From NCBI RefSeq assembly GCF_900113875.1, contig NZ_FORA01000003.1, positions 434,001-498,000 on the forward strand: a stretch of DNA of 64,000 nucleotides, in the 5' to 3' direction. The translations under genes were made by a program, and so were the position numbers. The notes beneath the pieces are model-generated. The model was not told where the DNA came from, searched no databases, and saw nothing but the letters and a program-made list of their open reading frames with translations. Of the stretch, positions 44,234-53,977 are shown one piece after another. This stretch comes from Jannaschia pohangensis. GTDB lineage: Bacteria; Pseudomonadota; Alphaproteobacteria; Rhodobacterales; Rhodobacteraceae. The number at the start of each line of letters is the position of its first letter. The first letter of the stretch is position 1.

Positions 44234-45604
44234 ATGATGCACACCGACCGCCTGTTTCCGCCCGACCCCGCAACGCGCACCCTCGCCCGGTCGCTCTTCG
44301 AGGGGGTCGAGCATTTGCCCATCGTGTCGCCCCATGGTCACACCGACCCGGCGTGGTGGGGCGACAACGCGCCCTTCGGGACGGCGACGGATCTTTTCGT
44401 GCGGCCCGACCACTACGTCACCCGCATGCTGGTGAGCCAGGGCGTCCCGTTCGAAGCCTTCGACGGCGAGCCACGCAAGGTCTGGAGCCTTTTTGCGCGC
44501 CACTATCCCCTGTTCGCGGCGACGCCATCCCGGCTCTGGCTGGACCATGCCTTCTCGACCGTCTTCGGCCTGACCGACCGGTTGCGCGAAGAAAACGCGG
44601 ACGCCTTCTTCGACACGATCACCGAAGCTCTGGCGACACCGGAATTCCGGCCCCGCGCGCTTTATGACCGGTTCAACATCGAGGTGATCGCCACCACGGA
44701 CAGCCCGCTCGACGATCTGGCCCACCATCAGAACGCCGCCGACAGCGATTGGACCGGTCGCGTCGTGCCGACCTATCGCCCGGACTCCTGTGTCGATCCG
44801 GAATTCGACGGCTTTCGGAACAACGTGATCCGGTTGGGTGAGCTGACCGGATGCGACACGGCCCGGTGGCAGGGCTATCTGGAGGCACACCGCAGACGTC
44901 GCGCCTTCTTTGCCTCCATGGGCGCCACGGCCACGGACCACGGCCACCCGACCGCCGCCACCCTGGACCTGTCCGAAGGCGAAGCCTCGGCGGTGTTCCA
45001 GCGGGTCATCCGGGGCCACGCCAGCCCGGGCGACGCCGAGACCTTCCGCGCCCAGATGCTGACCGAAATGGCGCGGATGTCGCTCGACGACGGGCTGGTC
45101 ATGCAGCTGCACGCCGGGGCGATGCGCAACCATCACGCGGGCGTCCATCGCAGGCACGGGCGCGACCGGGGGTTCGACATCCCGACCCGCACCGATTTCG
45201 TAGCGGGCCTGCGGCCGCTCCTGAATGCCGTGGGAATGGACCCGCGCCTGACGCTGATCCTGTTCACGCTGGACGAAAGCACCTATGCCCGGGAACTCGC
45301 GCCCCTTGCCGGGGCCTATCCCTGCCTGAAACTCGGGCCGCCGTGGTGGTTCCACGACAGCTTCGAGGGGATGATGCGGTTTCGCGGCCAGGTGACCGAG
45401 ACGGCGGGTTTCGCCAACACCGCCGGGTTCAACGACGACACGCGGGCGCTCTGTTCCATCCCCGCCCGCCATGACGTGGCCCGTCGGGCCGATTGCGCCT
45501 TCCTTGCCGGGTTGGTCACGACCCACCGTCTGGACGAGGAGGAGGCCTTCGCCCTGGCCCCACGCCTCGCGACGGGTCTGGCCCGGGAGGCCTACAAGCT
45601 ATGA
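44234..45604 (+). CDS. uxaC: Glucuronate (uronate) isomerase
   Basis: 456 residues. It converts D-glucuronate to D-fructuronate and D-galacturonate to D-tagaturonate. Family landmarks: SPHGHTDPAWW near the N-terminus (metal-binding His), ATTDSPLDDLAHH, LHAGAMRNHH and the late GFNDDTRALCSIPARHDVAR. First gene of uxaC-uxuA-uxuB, all overlapping by 4 bases. ATGATG at 44234 offers two starts. Confidence 0.94.
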   Translation: MMHTDRLFPPDPATRTLARSLFEGVEHLPIVSPHGHTDPAWWGDNAPFGTATDLFVRPDHYVTRMLVSQGVPFEAFDGEPRKVWSLFARHYPLFAATPSRLWLDHAFSTVFGLTDRLREENADAFFDTITEALATPEFRPRALYDRFNIEVIATTDSPLDDLAHHQNAADSDWTGRVVPTYRPDSCVDPEFDGFRNNVIRLGELTGCDTARWQGYLEAHRRRRAFFASMGATATDHGHPTAATLDLSEGEASAVFQRVIRGHASPGDAETFRAQMLTEMARMSLDDGLVMQLHAGAMRNHHAGVHRRHGRDRGFDIPTRTDFVAGLRPLLNAVGMDPRLTLILFTLDESTYARELAPLAGAYPCLKLGPPWWFHDSFEGMMRFRGQVTETAGFANTAGFNDDTRALCSIPARHDVARRADCAFLAGLVTTHRLDEEEAFALAPRLATGLAREAYKL

Positions 45605-46755
45605 TGCGGCAAACCTGGCGCTGGTTCGGCCCCGACGATGCGGTCACCCTCTCCGATATCCGTCAGGCCGGGGCCGAAGGCATCGTGACCGCGCTCTACG
45701 ATACGCCCCCGGGGCAAGTCTGGACGGATGGGGCTCTGGCCGCGCGCAAGGCGCAGATCGAGACGGCGGGCCTGACCTGGGACGTGGTCGAGAGTCTGCC
45801 GGTCACCGAGGCCATGAAGACCGGCGACGTCGATTGTGTCCGCGACACCGCCACCTGGATCGACAGCCTGCGCGCCGTCGCCCGCGCCGGGATCGAGACG
45901 GTCTGCTACAACTTCATGCCGGTCCTCGACTGGACGCGGACCGACCTGATGTATCCGCGTCCCTCGGGCGCCCGCGCGTTGCGGTTCGACCTGATCGACT
46001 TCGCCGCATTCGATCTTCGGGTTCTGGGCCGCGATGCCACCTATCCGCCCGCTGTGACCGAAGCCGCCATGACGCACCAGATCGACGGCGATGCCCTGAC
46101 CCGCACGATCCTTGCGGGCCTGCCCGGCGCGATGGAGGGCTGGACCCTCGAAAGTTTCCGCACCCGGCTCGCCGCCTATGCCGATGTGGGCGAAGCGGGC
46201 CTTCGCGCCAACCTTGCCGCCTTTCTGCGCGCCGTCGTGCCGGTGGCCGAGGAACTGGGCGTGCGGCTCTGCTGCCATCCCGACGATCCGCCCTGGCCGC
46301 TGTTCGGCCTGCCCCGCATTGTCTCGACCGAAGCCGACTACGCGGAGCTGGTCGGGATCGTGCCGTCGCCGTCGAACGGGATCACCTTCTGCACCGGCTC
46401 GCTCGGGGCGCGGGCTGATGTGGACCTGCCCGGAATGGTGGAACGGCTTGGCCCCCACATCCATTTCGTACACCTTCGCAATGTCCGGCGCGAGGCCGAG
46501 ACGGTCCCCTGCTCCTTCTTCGAGGATGACCATCTGGCCGGGTCGACCGACATGGTCGCCGTGATCCGCGCCCTTCTGGCCGAACAGGCCCGCCGCCACG
46601 CCTCGGGCCGCGCGGATTGGCAGATGCCCATGCGGCCCGACCACGGCCAGATGATCCTGGACGATCACACCCGCCGCACCGCGCCCGGCTATCCCGCCAT
46701 CGGACGCCTGAAGGGTCTGGCCGAACTGCGCGGCGTGATGGTGGCCCTGTCGTGA
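45601..46755 (+). CDS. uxuA: Mannonate dehydratase
   Basis: 384 residues. It dehydrates D-mannonate to 2-keto-3-deoxy-D-gluconate. TIM-barrel with metal and active-site segments CYNFMPVLDWTRTDLMY, RLCCHPDDPPWPLFGLPRI, HIHFVHLRNVRRE and MRPDHGQMI. ATG 45601 overlaps the uxaC stop. Third step of the pathway, after UxaC and UxuB. Confidence 0.94.
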   Translation: MMRQTWRWFGPDDAVTLSDIRQAGAEGIVTALYDTPPGQVWTDGALAARKAQIETAGLTWDVVESLPVTEAMKTGDVDCVRDTATWIDSLRAVARAGIETVCYNFMPVLDWTRTDLMYPRPSGARALRFDLIDFAAFDLRVLGRDATYPPAVTEAAMTHQIDGDALTRTILAGLPGAMEGWTLESFRTRLAAYADVGEAGLRANLAAFLRAVVPVAEELGVRLCCHPDDPPWPLFGLPRIVSTEADYAELVGIVPSPSNGITFCTGSLGARADVDLPGMVERLGPHIHFVHLRNVRREAETVPCSFFEDDHLAGSTDMVAVIRALLAEQARRHASGRADWQMPMRPDHGQMILDDHTRRTAPGYPAIGRLKGLAELRGVMVALS

Positions 46756-48035
46756 CCGGAGTTCTGCACTTCGGGCTTGGCGCGTTTCACCGGGCCCATC
46801 AGGCGGTCTATACCCAGAATGCGGGCGCCTGGATCGAGGCGGTGTCGATGCGCGACCCGACCCTGGCCGATGCCCTGAACGCCCAGGACGGCTTCGCCCT
46901 GATCGTGCGCGCCCCCGAAGGACCGAAGGTGCAGCGGATCACGGCGATCCGGCGGGCCCATGCCCTGTCCCGTGGCGCCGCGCCGATTGCCGCGCGACTG
47001 GCCGACCCGGCGATCACGGCGGTCACGATCACCGTCACCGAAAAGGGCTATGGCCTTGACCGCGCGACCGGCGGGCCGGACCGGTCGGACCCGGTGACCG
47101 CCCATGACCTCGCCCACCCGGATGCGCCCCATGGCCTGATCGGCACCCTGCTTCTGGGCCTGGCGCAGCGACGGGACGCAGGCGCGGGGCCGATCACGGT
47201 TCTCAGTTGCGACAACATGACCGCCAACGGCGCGATGCTGAAAAAGCTGACGCGGGAAACCGCCGCGATCACCCGGCCCGACCTGTTGCCCTGGATCGAC
47301 ACCAACGTGACCTTCCCGGGCACCATGGTCGATCGCATCACCCCCGCCGCCAGTGACGAGACGCGCGCCATCGCGCGCGACGCCACGGGCCGCGACGACC
47401 CGCTGGCGATCGAGACCGAGCCGTTTTCCCAATGGGTGATCGAGGACGATTTCGCCGGGCCGATCCCGGACTGGGCCTCTGCCGGGGCGCAGATCGTCCC
47501 CGACGTGGCGCCGTTCGAAGCGATGAAGCTGCGGATGCTGAATGGGGCGCATTCGACGCTGGCCTATATGGGCGTCCTTTCTGGCCACACGCATGTGCGC
47601 GACGTGATGGCCGACCCCGACCTGCGACCAAAGGTGATCGATGTCATGATGGCGGCGGCGCAGACCCTGCCCGCCGATCTGGACACCAAGGGCTATGCCG
47701 CCGACCTGATTGCCCGGTTCGAAAATCCGGCAATCGCGCATCGCTGCGCGCAGATCGCCATGGACGGCAGCCAGAAGTTGCCACAGCGCATCTTCGCACC
47801 CGCTCTTGACCTGCTGGCGAAGGGGCTGGCTGTGACGGCGCATGCCGACGCCGCCGCAAGCTGGATCACCTATCTGCGCGGCGCGACCGAGGTGTCCGAT
47901 CCGCTGGCCGACCGCCTTCGGGCCGCCGTGCGATCCGACAATCCGCTCGGGGCACTCGCCCGGCTGGACGGCTTGGGGCATCGCGAGATTTTCGAAGACC
48001 CCACATGGCAGGCAGCTGTCACCGCTCGACTGTAG
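46752..48035 (+). CDS. uxuB: D-mannonate oxidoreductase / fructuronate reductase
   Basis: 427 residues. It reduces D-fructuronate to D-mannonate with NADH. Long-chain mannitol dehydrogenase family: N-terminal Rossmann entry HFGLGAFHRAHQAVY and catalytic KxxxxNxxH with Lys259, Asn264 and His267 (KLRMLNGAH). The start is GTG 46752, overlapping the uxuA stop as GTGA; the longer frame to 46617 lies inside uxuA. The next steps (KDG kinase and KDPG aldolase) are not in the window. Confidence 0.92.
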   Translation: MTGVLHFGLGAFHRAHQAVYTQNAGAWIEAVSMRDPTLADALNAQDGFALIVRAPEGPKVQRITAIRRAHALSRGAAPIAARLADPAITAVTITVTEKGYGLDRATGGPDRSDPVTAHDLAHPDAPHGLIGTLLLGLAQRRDAGAGPITVLSCDNMTANGAMLKKLTRETAAITRPDLLPWIDTNVTFPGTMVDRITPAASDETRAIARDATGRDDPLAIETEPFSQWVIEDDFAGPIPDWASAGAQIVPDVAPFEAMKLRMLNGAHSTLAYMGVLSGHTHVRDVMADPDLRPKVIDVMMAAAQTLPADLDTKGYAADLIARFENPAIAHRCAQIAMDGSQKLPQRIFAPALDLLAKGLAVTAHADAAASWITYLRGATEVSDPLADRLRAAVRSDNPLGALARLDGLGHREIFEDPTWQAAVTARL

Positions 48036-48038
48036 CCT

Positions 48039-49655
48039 TCAGGCCCCGACGCGGGCGTCTTCCAGCACCATGTCCGACGCCTTCTCGCCAATCATGATGG
48101 CGGGGGCGTTGGTGTTGCCCGACACAATTTCCGGCATGATCGAGCAATCCGCCACGCGCAGCCCGCCGATCCCGTGGACGCGCAGGCGGTCGTCGACCAC
48201 GGCCCCGGGTCCCTGGCCCATCTTGCAGGTGCCGGTCGGGTGATAGATCGACACCGAATTCGACCGCGCCCAATCCAGCGTGCCGTCATAGTCGTCCATC
48301 GACAGGTCGGAGGAGGGACGGAACTCCTCGCTGATCTTGTCGGTCAGCGGCGCGTGGCGCGCGATGCGGCGGGCGATGTTGACGCCCTCGACGATCGTGC
48401 GGCAGTCGGTCTGCGTGCTCAGGTAATTGGGGATGATCCGGGGATAGACGCCCGCCTTGCCGGACGCGAGCCGGATTTCGCCCCGGCTTTCGGGACGCAG
48501 CTGACAGACCGACATCGTGAAAGCCGAGAAAGGGTGCACCCCCTCGCCGGGACTGTCGGCGGACCAGGGCTGCACGTGGAACTGAATGTCAGGTGTCTCG
48601 ACATGGTCGCCGGTGCGGAAGAACCCGGTGGCCAATGAGGCCGCCATCGCCATCGGGCCCGACCGGAACAGCGCGTATTTCGCGGCGATCTTCGCCTGGT
48701 TGAACAGGCTGCGGACTTCGTCGTTCAGGGTCGGCTCATGGCATTTGAACACCAGCCGCGCCTGCAAATGGTCCTGCAGGTTCTTGCCCACGCCCGGCAG
48801 ATCGGCCCGCACCTCGACCCCGTGGTCGCGCAATTGTGCCGCCTCGCCGATGCCGGACAGCATCAGAAGTTGCGGCGAGTTGATCGACCCGCCCGAGACG
48901 ATGACCTCGCGCCCGGCGGTGACGATGTGTTCGGCCCCCGATTTGTCGCGATAGGCCACCCCGGTGCAGCGCGTCCCCTCCAGGATCAGGCGGGTGGCGG
49001 GCGCGTTGGTGATGATCCGCAGGTTCGGGCGCGACCGGGCGGGGTTCAGGAAGGCCACCGCCGACGAACAGCGGCGCCCGTTCCGGGTGGTCAGCTGGAA
49101 ATAGCTCGCTCCCTCTTGCGTGGCGCCGTTGTAGTCGGGGTTGAAGGGATAGCCCGCGTTCTGTGCGGCAGCGACCCAGGCATCGCAGATCGGCCTTTGC
49201 AGCCGCATGTTCGACACCCAGAGCGGCCCATCCGAGCCATGGAAATCGTCGGCCCCCCGCTCCTGATGTTCGGAGCGCTTGAACAGGGGCAGGACATCTT
49301 CCCATCCCCATCCGACATTCCCCATCTGTCGCCAGCGGTCGTAGTCCTGCGGCTGGCCGCGCACATAGAGCAACCCGTTTAGCGAGGATGACCCACCCAG
49401 GACCTTGCCGCGCGGCCAGTCGATCTGCCGTCCGTTGAGACCCGGGTCGGGTTCCGTCCGATAGCACCAGTCTACCGACGGATTGTGCATCGTCTTGAAA
49501 TACCCGACCGGCACATGGATCCAGGGGTTCCAGTCGCGCGGTCCGGCCTCCAGCAGGATGACCTTGTTGCGGGGGTCGGCGGACAGTCGATTCGCCAGGA
49601 CACAGCCAGCGGACCCACCCCCGACAACGACGAAATCCGCGCTCCGATCTGCCAT
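48039..49655 (-). CDS. GMC-family FAD oxidoreductase (choline dehydrogenase-like)
   Basis: 538 residues. FAD-binding start DFVVVGGGSAGCVLANRL (GGGSAG at 12-17), GMC signature 1 region GKVLGGSSSLNGLLYVRGQ, signature 2 GGSINSPQLLMLSGIG, and the catalytic His in YHPTGTCKMG near the C-terminus. No signal peptide. It oxidises an alcohol group of an unknown substrate; sitting divergent to the TRAP operon, the imported compound is a candidate. GGAGGGACC precedes ATG 49655. Its end is 3 bases from the uxuB end (convergent). Confidence 0.88.
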   Translation of the reverse strand: MADRSADFVVVGGGSAGCVLANRLSADPRNKVILLEAGPRDWNPWIHVPVGYFKTMHNPSVDWCYRTEPDPGLNGRQIDWPRGKVLGGSSSLNGLLYVRGQPQDYDRWRQMGNVGWGWEDVLPLFKRSEHQERGADDFHGSDGPLWVSNMRLQRPICDAWVAAAQNAGYPFNPDYNGATQEGASYFQLTTRNGRRCSSAVAFLNPARSRPNLRIITNAPATRLILEGTRCTGVAYRDKSGAEHIVTAGREVIVSGGSINSPQLLMLSGIGEAAQLRDHGVEVRADLPGVGKNLQDHLQARLVFKCHEPTLNDEVRSLFNQAKIAAKYALFRSGPMAMAASLATGFFRTGDHVETPDIQFHVQPWSADSPGEGVHPFSAFTMSVCQLRPESRGEIRLASGKAGVYPRIIPNYLSTQTDCRTIVEGVNIARRIARHAPLTDKISEEFRPSSDLSMDDYDGTLDWARSNSVSIYHPTGTCKMGQGPGAVVDDRLRVHGIGGLRVADCSIMPEIVSGNTNAPAIMIGEKASDMVLEDARVGA

Positions 49656-49705
49656 GCTGATGGTCCCTCCAAACCCTTTTTTGAACGTCTCGACGAAAGA
49701 AAAGC

Positions 49706-49736
49706 TTGTCAGACCAATATTAGAATGCTGAATAAT
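49706..49736 (+). promoter_or_regulatory. Possible promoter of the TRAP operon
   Basis: TTGTCA (49706-49711) and AATAAT (49731-49736) resemble -35 and -10 elements with a long 19-base spacer, in an A+T-rich gap ahead of dctP. Weak on its own. Confidence 0.25.
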
Positions 49737-49741
49737 GAGAC

Positions 49742-49760
49742 TGCAAGTATCATATTTGCA
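49742..49760. promoter_or_regulatory. 19-bp palindrome upstream of dctP, likely operator
   Basis: TGCAAGTATCATATTTGCA: eight of nine pairs match around centre 49751. It ends 17 bases before the dctP start. The IclR gene at the end of the operon is the obvious candidate regulator. Confidence 0.55.
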
Positions 49761-49777
49761 ATCCAAGGGAGGAAAAC

Positions 49778-51010
49778 ATGAAAGCGTCAAACGCCCTGAG
49801 CGGGATTTCCCGTCGGGACCTTTTCAAGTTGTCGGGCCAATACGGCCTGTCGTCCGTCGTCCTCGGCGCGTCCACCTTTGCCGGGGCAGCGACGCTGCCC
49901 GAATTGGTGAAGGCCGCGGAATCGAGCTATGAAAAGCGTTTCGCCAAAGAACCCAAGCACACCTTCAAACTGGGTGCGGCAGGCTTCAACGCCCGGAATC
50001 TCCTGATCGAACGCGCCGGCGTCCTGGAGTTCGCCCGCGATCTCGAAAGCCGCACAGACGGTGAGATCCGCGTCGAATTCATCGGCGACAACCAGATCTG
50101 CAGCCAGACCTCCTGCGTCGAGAAGACCCAGTCCGGCATCGTCGACATGTATTCCGCCTCGACCCAGAATTCGGCGGGCGGCGCGCCTTATCTGAACGTG
50201 CTGGACTATGCCTACATGTTCCGCTCCCGGGCCGATCAATACCACTTCTTCTACAGCCCCGAGTCGGTGTCGCTGCTGCGCGATCCCTTCGAGCAGCGCC
50301 ATGGCCTGAAGTTCCTCTTCACCCATGCCGAACTGCGCGGGATCCAGACCGGTTCTTCCTTTGCCGACAAGCCGACCGTCACCAGCATCGAGGAGCTGTT
50401 CGGCACCAAGAACCGCGTCACGGGCACCCAATTGGGTCGCATCGCGATGGAGCTGCTGAACCTGAACCCCGTGCCGATCGCCTGGGAGGAAACCCTCGAC
50501 GGCCTAAAGCAGGGCCTGATCGACGGCGCAGAGACCTGGGCCTCGGCCGTGGCCTATGCCAACATGTCGCCCGTCGTGTCCCAATCGGTCGACCTGAAGT
50601 TCTTCTGCGGCACCGAGCATACGGCGATGTCGGCCTCGGTCTTCGACGCGCTCGACGGCGAGTTGCAGGACGCGGTGATGGAATCGGCCTATCTGGCCCA
50701 GGTCCATGTGCAGGCGGCCAACGAGGCGGCGCTGGTCAACACCGTCGGCTTCTCGAACCCGCAGCTGCCCGGCACGATCTTTGCCGAGAACAACGTGCGC
50801 GTCGCCTCGCTTTCGGATGCGGAAATCCGCAAGGCCGAGGAAATGTGCTCGCCCGAGTTCCAACCCGCCGCCTGGGAGCAGTGGCGCGAGCGTCTGAACG
50901 GTTGGTCGGGAGGTCAGGATACCTATCAGGGCATCTATGACGTCGCCCGTCAGATCCCCGCCGACACCAAGGCCGAAAACGTCGAACCTCGGCGCTGGTG
51001 GAAGGCCTGA
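49778..51010 (+). CDS. TRAP transporter substrate-binding protein (DctP family)
   Basis: 410 residues. Twin-arginine export signal (SRRDLFKLSG at 11-20, then a hydrophobic stretch), so it is folded before export. The mature protein has DctP features such as LESRTDGEIRVEFIGDNQIC, GIVDMYSASTQNSAGG and ALKQGLIDGAETWAS-like DGLKQGLIDGAETWASA. GGGAGGAAA precedes the ATG. It captures a small acid for the DctQM permease encoded next; the ligand is not deducible. Confidence 0.9.
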   Translation: MKASNALSGISRRDLFKLSGQYGLSSVVLGASTFAGAATLPELVKAAESSYEKRFAKEPKHTFKLGAAGFNARNLLIERAGVLEFARDLESRTDGEIRVEFIGDNQICSQTSCVEKTQSGIVDMYSASTQNSAGGAPYLNVLDYAYMFRSRADQYHFFYSPESVSLLRDPFEQRHGLKFLFTHAELRGIQTGSSFADKPTVTSIEELFGTKNRVTGTQLGRIAMELLNLNPVPIAWEETLDGLKQGLIDGAETWASAVAYANMSPVVSQSVDLKFFCGTEHTAMSASVFDALDGELQDAVMESAYLAQVHVQAANEAALVNTVGFSNPQLPGTIFAENNVRVASLSDAEIRKAEEMCSPEFQPAAWEQWRERLNGWSGGQDTYQGIYDVARQIPADTKAENVEPRRWWKA

Positions 51011-51147
51011 TCCGAAGGGCCGTCACGCAAACGGATCGGGCGCCGCGCGCGCCCGGCCCGACTGGCGGGCGAGGCGGCACCCCGCGTGCAGGCTGACCCC
51101 CGGACGCGACCGGGAGGGGTCGCAACAACCACAGGGAGGATCCGTCG

Positions 51148-51822
51148 ATGGAGATTTTCGGCGGCATCGGGGAGATCATATCTGCCCTTTTCGCGAACGA
51201 TGCCTGGACACTGGGGGACGCGCTTCGGCAGAACCAGCCCGCGACCTGGACCCTTGGCCTTCTGGCCACGATCCTGGGTGGGTTGGCGATGTTCTTCGTC
51301 TACCGGTTCGTTCCCATGATCGAGCGACATCTGGAGCCTACTGTGATGGTCGTCTCTTACCTGATGATCGGCTTCATCATCTTCGAGAGCGTGGTGCAGC
51401 GGTTCCTGTTCGACAACCAGAACCCATGGTCCACCACCCTTCCCTCCTTCCTCTTTCTCATCATGACCTGGGTGGGGTGCAGCTATAACGTCAAGCTTCG
51501 CACCCATCTGGCCTTCTCGGAATTCCGTACGGCCATGCCTCCAGCAGGTCAGATCTTCTGTCTTCTCCTCGACGCACTGCTCTGGACCGGCTTTGCGTGG
51601 ATCGTTGTCGTGACGACCACGCAGGAAACCGTCGCAGCGGCCGCGAATTTCCGTTTCATGTCGGGAACCGACAACCTGATGCAGTGGTGGTTCCTGGTCT
51701 CGGTGCCCATTGCGTGGACGATCCTGGTGGCCCGCGTGTTCGAAAATCTGGTCGTCGACCTGCGCAATTTCCGCAATGGCGCCCCGCTTATCGAACAGGC
51801 CGTGATCGGCGGTGACACATGA
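51148..51822 (+). CDS. TRAP transporter small permease (DctQ)
   Basis: 224 residues, about four membrane helices (38-57, 69-95, 128-150, 170-190). It is longer than typical DctQ at the N-terminus. Located between dctP and dctM; AGGGAGGA upstream. It bridges the binding protein and the large permease. Its stop overlaps the dctM start. Confidence 0.85.
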   Translation: MEIFGGIGEIISALFANDAWTLGDALRQNQPATWTLGLLATILGGLAMFFVYRFVPMIERHLEPTVMVVSYLMIGFIIFESVVQRFLFDNQNPWSTTLPSFLFLIMTWVGCSYNVKLRTHLAFSEFRTAMPPAGQIFCLLLDALLWTGFAWIVVVTTTQETVAAAANFRFMSGTDNLMQWWFLVSVPIAWTILVARVFENLVVDLRNFRNGAPLIEQAVIGGDT

Positions 51823-53177
51823 CCGACGGCACCATCATCACGCTGATCTCCATAGGCGTCACGCTGCTGTTCATGCTTGGTGTGCCTGTCTTTCTGGTGA
51901 TCGGCTATTGGGTCGTCGGCATGTCGTTTATCATCGGCCTGCCACTTCTCAACATCGGAGCGGCCCTGTCGGATGTGTTCACCGACGGCTTCGCGTTGCT
52001 GGCCATGCCGCTCTTCATCCTGACCGGTGACCTTATCAACCGGTCGGGCATCGCTCGGCGTCTGTCGGATTACGCCTATGCCTGCCTCGGCTGGCTGCGC
52101 GGGGGGCTGGCAATGGCGACGCTCGGCGCCTGTGGCCTGTTCGCGGCGATCTCCGGGTCGAACTCGGCGACGACGGCGACCATCGGCTCCATGCTCCATC
52201 CCGAAATGGTGAAGGGCAACTACGACGAACGGTTCAGTGCCGCGACCGCAGCCGCCGGCGGCACGGTCGGCATCATCATTCCGCCGTCGATCATCTTCAT
52301 CGTCTACGGGTTTCTCATGAACCTGCCGATTTCGGATCTCTTCGTGGCCGGGATCATTCCGGGGGCCCTTATGGTCCTCGCCATGATGATGGCCGCCTTC
52401 CTGCTGTCGTGGAAGAACAAGTGGGGCATCCTGATCGGCCTGTCGTTCTCGCGGATGGCCAAGACGGCGCTCGGGGCATGGCTTGGATTCGGGGCGATCG
52501 GCCTCGTGCTGTACGGCATCTACACCGGCGCCTTTTCCCCGACGGAAGCGGCGGGGGTGACCGTCGGCGTCTGCATCATCGTCGGCTTCATCTGCCTGCC
52601 CATCTACAGGATGATCGGGCGGGACGGAAATCGCCCTCTGGAACAGAAGAGCTGGTGGGAAATGCTGGTGGTTCAGGGATTTTCCCCGCTCGAACTGCCG
52701 TCGATCACCATGCGGTCGGCGCAGATCACCGGCATCCTGGCCCCGCTCATCGCCGTCTCGGTCGTCATGCAGCAGATCCTGTCGGTTCTGGGCGCGCAGC
52801 AGGTCATCGGGGATTTCGTCACCGGGATGGGCGGCTACTACGCCGTTCTGTTCACCGCCATGGCCATCGTGTTCGTGTCGGGCATGGTGCTGGAATCGCT
52901 GCCGGTCACGATCATCCTGGCTCCGATCCTGGCGCCGATTGCCCATGACATCGGCGTGGAACCGGTGCAATTCGCGGTCATCTTCCTTGTCGGAGCGTCC
53001 ATCGGCTTCATCACGCCGCCTTATGGCCTGAACCTCTATGTCGCATCCGGCGTGACGGGCGTTCCATACTTCAGACTGCTGCCCTATACGGTGCCCTACC
53101 TCGTGGCGCTGATTTCCGTCTGGATCTTCGTCGCGCTGGTACCGGAACTTTCGACGGCACTTTTGCCTGAAAGATAG
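51819..53177 (+). CDS. TRAP transporter large permease (DctM)
   Basis: 452 residues, about 12 membrane helices. It is the ion-coupled channel of the TRAP system. Typical DctM segments: ALLAMPLFILTGDLINRSGI, GLFAAISGSNSATTATIGSM, GGTVGIIIPPSIIFIVYG and IGFITPPYGLNLYVASGV. Part of dctPQM-iclR. Confidence 0.95.
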   Translation: MTDGTIITLISIGVTLLFMLGVPVFLVIGYWVVGMSFIIGLPLLNIGAALSDVFTDGFALLAMPLFILTGDLINRSGIARRLSDYAYACLGWLRGGLAMATLGACGLFAAISGSNSATTATIGSMLHPEMVKGNYDERFSAATAAAGGTVGIIIPPSIIFIVYGFLMNLPISDLFVAGIIPGALMVLAMMMAAFLLSWKNKWGILIGLSFSRMAKTALGAWLGFGAIGLVLYGIYTGAFSPTEAAGVTVGVCIIVGFICLPIYRMIGRDGNRPLEQKSWWEMLVVQGFSPLELPSITMRSAQITGILAPLIAVSVVMQQILSVLGAQQVIGDFVTGMGGYYAVLFTAMAIVFVSGMVLESLPVTIILAPILAPIAHDIGVEPVQFAVIFLVGASIGFITPPYGLNLYVASGVTGVPYFRLLPYTVPYLVALISVWIFVALVPELSTALLPER

Positions 53178-53194
53178 GACACGGAGCGCCCGAA

Positions 53195-53977
53195 ATGGAC
53201 GGCCAGAGGACCGATGCGATACCGACCAACCTCCGCCTCCTCCTCGTGCTGGAGGCGGTGGCCAAGGCAGGCGACCCGGTCACACCGACCGAGGTCAACG
53301 CAAGTCTCGGCCTGCCCAAGCCGACGATCCATCGCCTGTTCTCGACGCTGGTCGACGAAGGCTTCCTGCAACGGGACATCGGGGGCCGCGCCTATCTGCC
53401 GGGCCCGCGCCTGCGTGGGTTGGCCGGAGGTGTCCTGTCGTCGTCGCGAGTGCGAGGTGCGCGGCAGGCCATCCTGAAGAAGCTGTCCAGCACTATCGGC
53501 GAAACCTGCAACATTGCGCTGCCCGACGGCGACGCCATGGTCTACCTGGAGCGCGAGGAGACGGAATGGCCCCTGCGCATCCAGCTGCCGACTGGCACGC
53601 GGGTCCCGTTCTACTGCACTGCGTCGGGCAAGATGTTCCTCTCGACGCTGAAGCCGGCCGAGCTCAAGATCTACCTCGATGCGACCGAACTTCGCCCGCG
53701 GGCGCCCGGCACCTATACCGACCGGGCCGAACTGACCGCAGCCCTGGAACGCATCCGGGAGCGGGGCTATGCTACCGATCGCGGCGAATTCATGCCCGAC
53801 ATGATCGCCGTCGCGGTGCCGATCAACGATGCGAACGGTCGGTTGCTGGCGACCCTGTCCTTCCACGCCCCGACCCAGAGGATCGATCTGGAACGCGGGC
53901 TGTCGTTCCTGCCCGACCTGCGAGAGGCGGCGGCCAAACTGGCCACGCACGTCAGCTCACGCAACGTCGGTCCCTAG
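53195..53977 (+). CDS. IclR-family transcriptional regulator
   Basis: 260 residues: N-terminal winged helix-turn-helix (LPKPTIHRLFSTLVDEGFL) and C-terminal IclR effector domain (VPFYCTASGKMFLSTL, DMIAVAVPINDANGRLLAT). 17 bp after dctM, so co-transcribed with the TRAP genes. Likely responds to the transported compound or its product and may bind the palindrome ahead of dctP. Its TAG overlaps the convergent lactonase stop in a CTAG. Confidence 0.92.
   Translation: MDGQRTDAIPTNLRLLLVLEAVAKAGDPVTPTEVNASLGLPKPTIHRLFSTLVDEGFLQRDIGGRAYLPGPRLRGLAGGVLSSSRVRGARQAILKKLSSTIGETCNIALPDGDAMVYLEREETEWPLRIQLPTGTRVPFYCTASGKMFLSTLKPAELKIYLDATELRPRAPGTYTDRAELTAALERIRERGYATDRGEFMPDMIAVAVPINDANGRLLATLSFHAPTQRIDLERGLSFLPDLREAAAKLATHVSSRNVGP

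Noticed and set aside
41581-44322. 913-residue minus-strand frame opposite putA
   Set aside because: Shadow frame: codon-phase effect of putA, Arg/Gly/Asp-rich with no domain.
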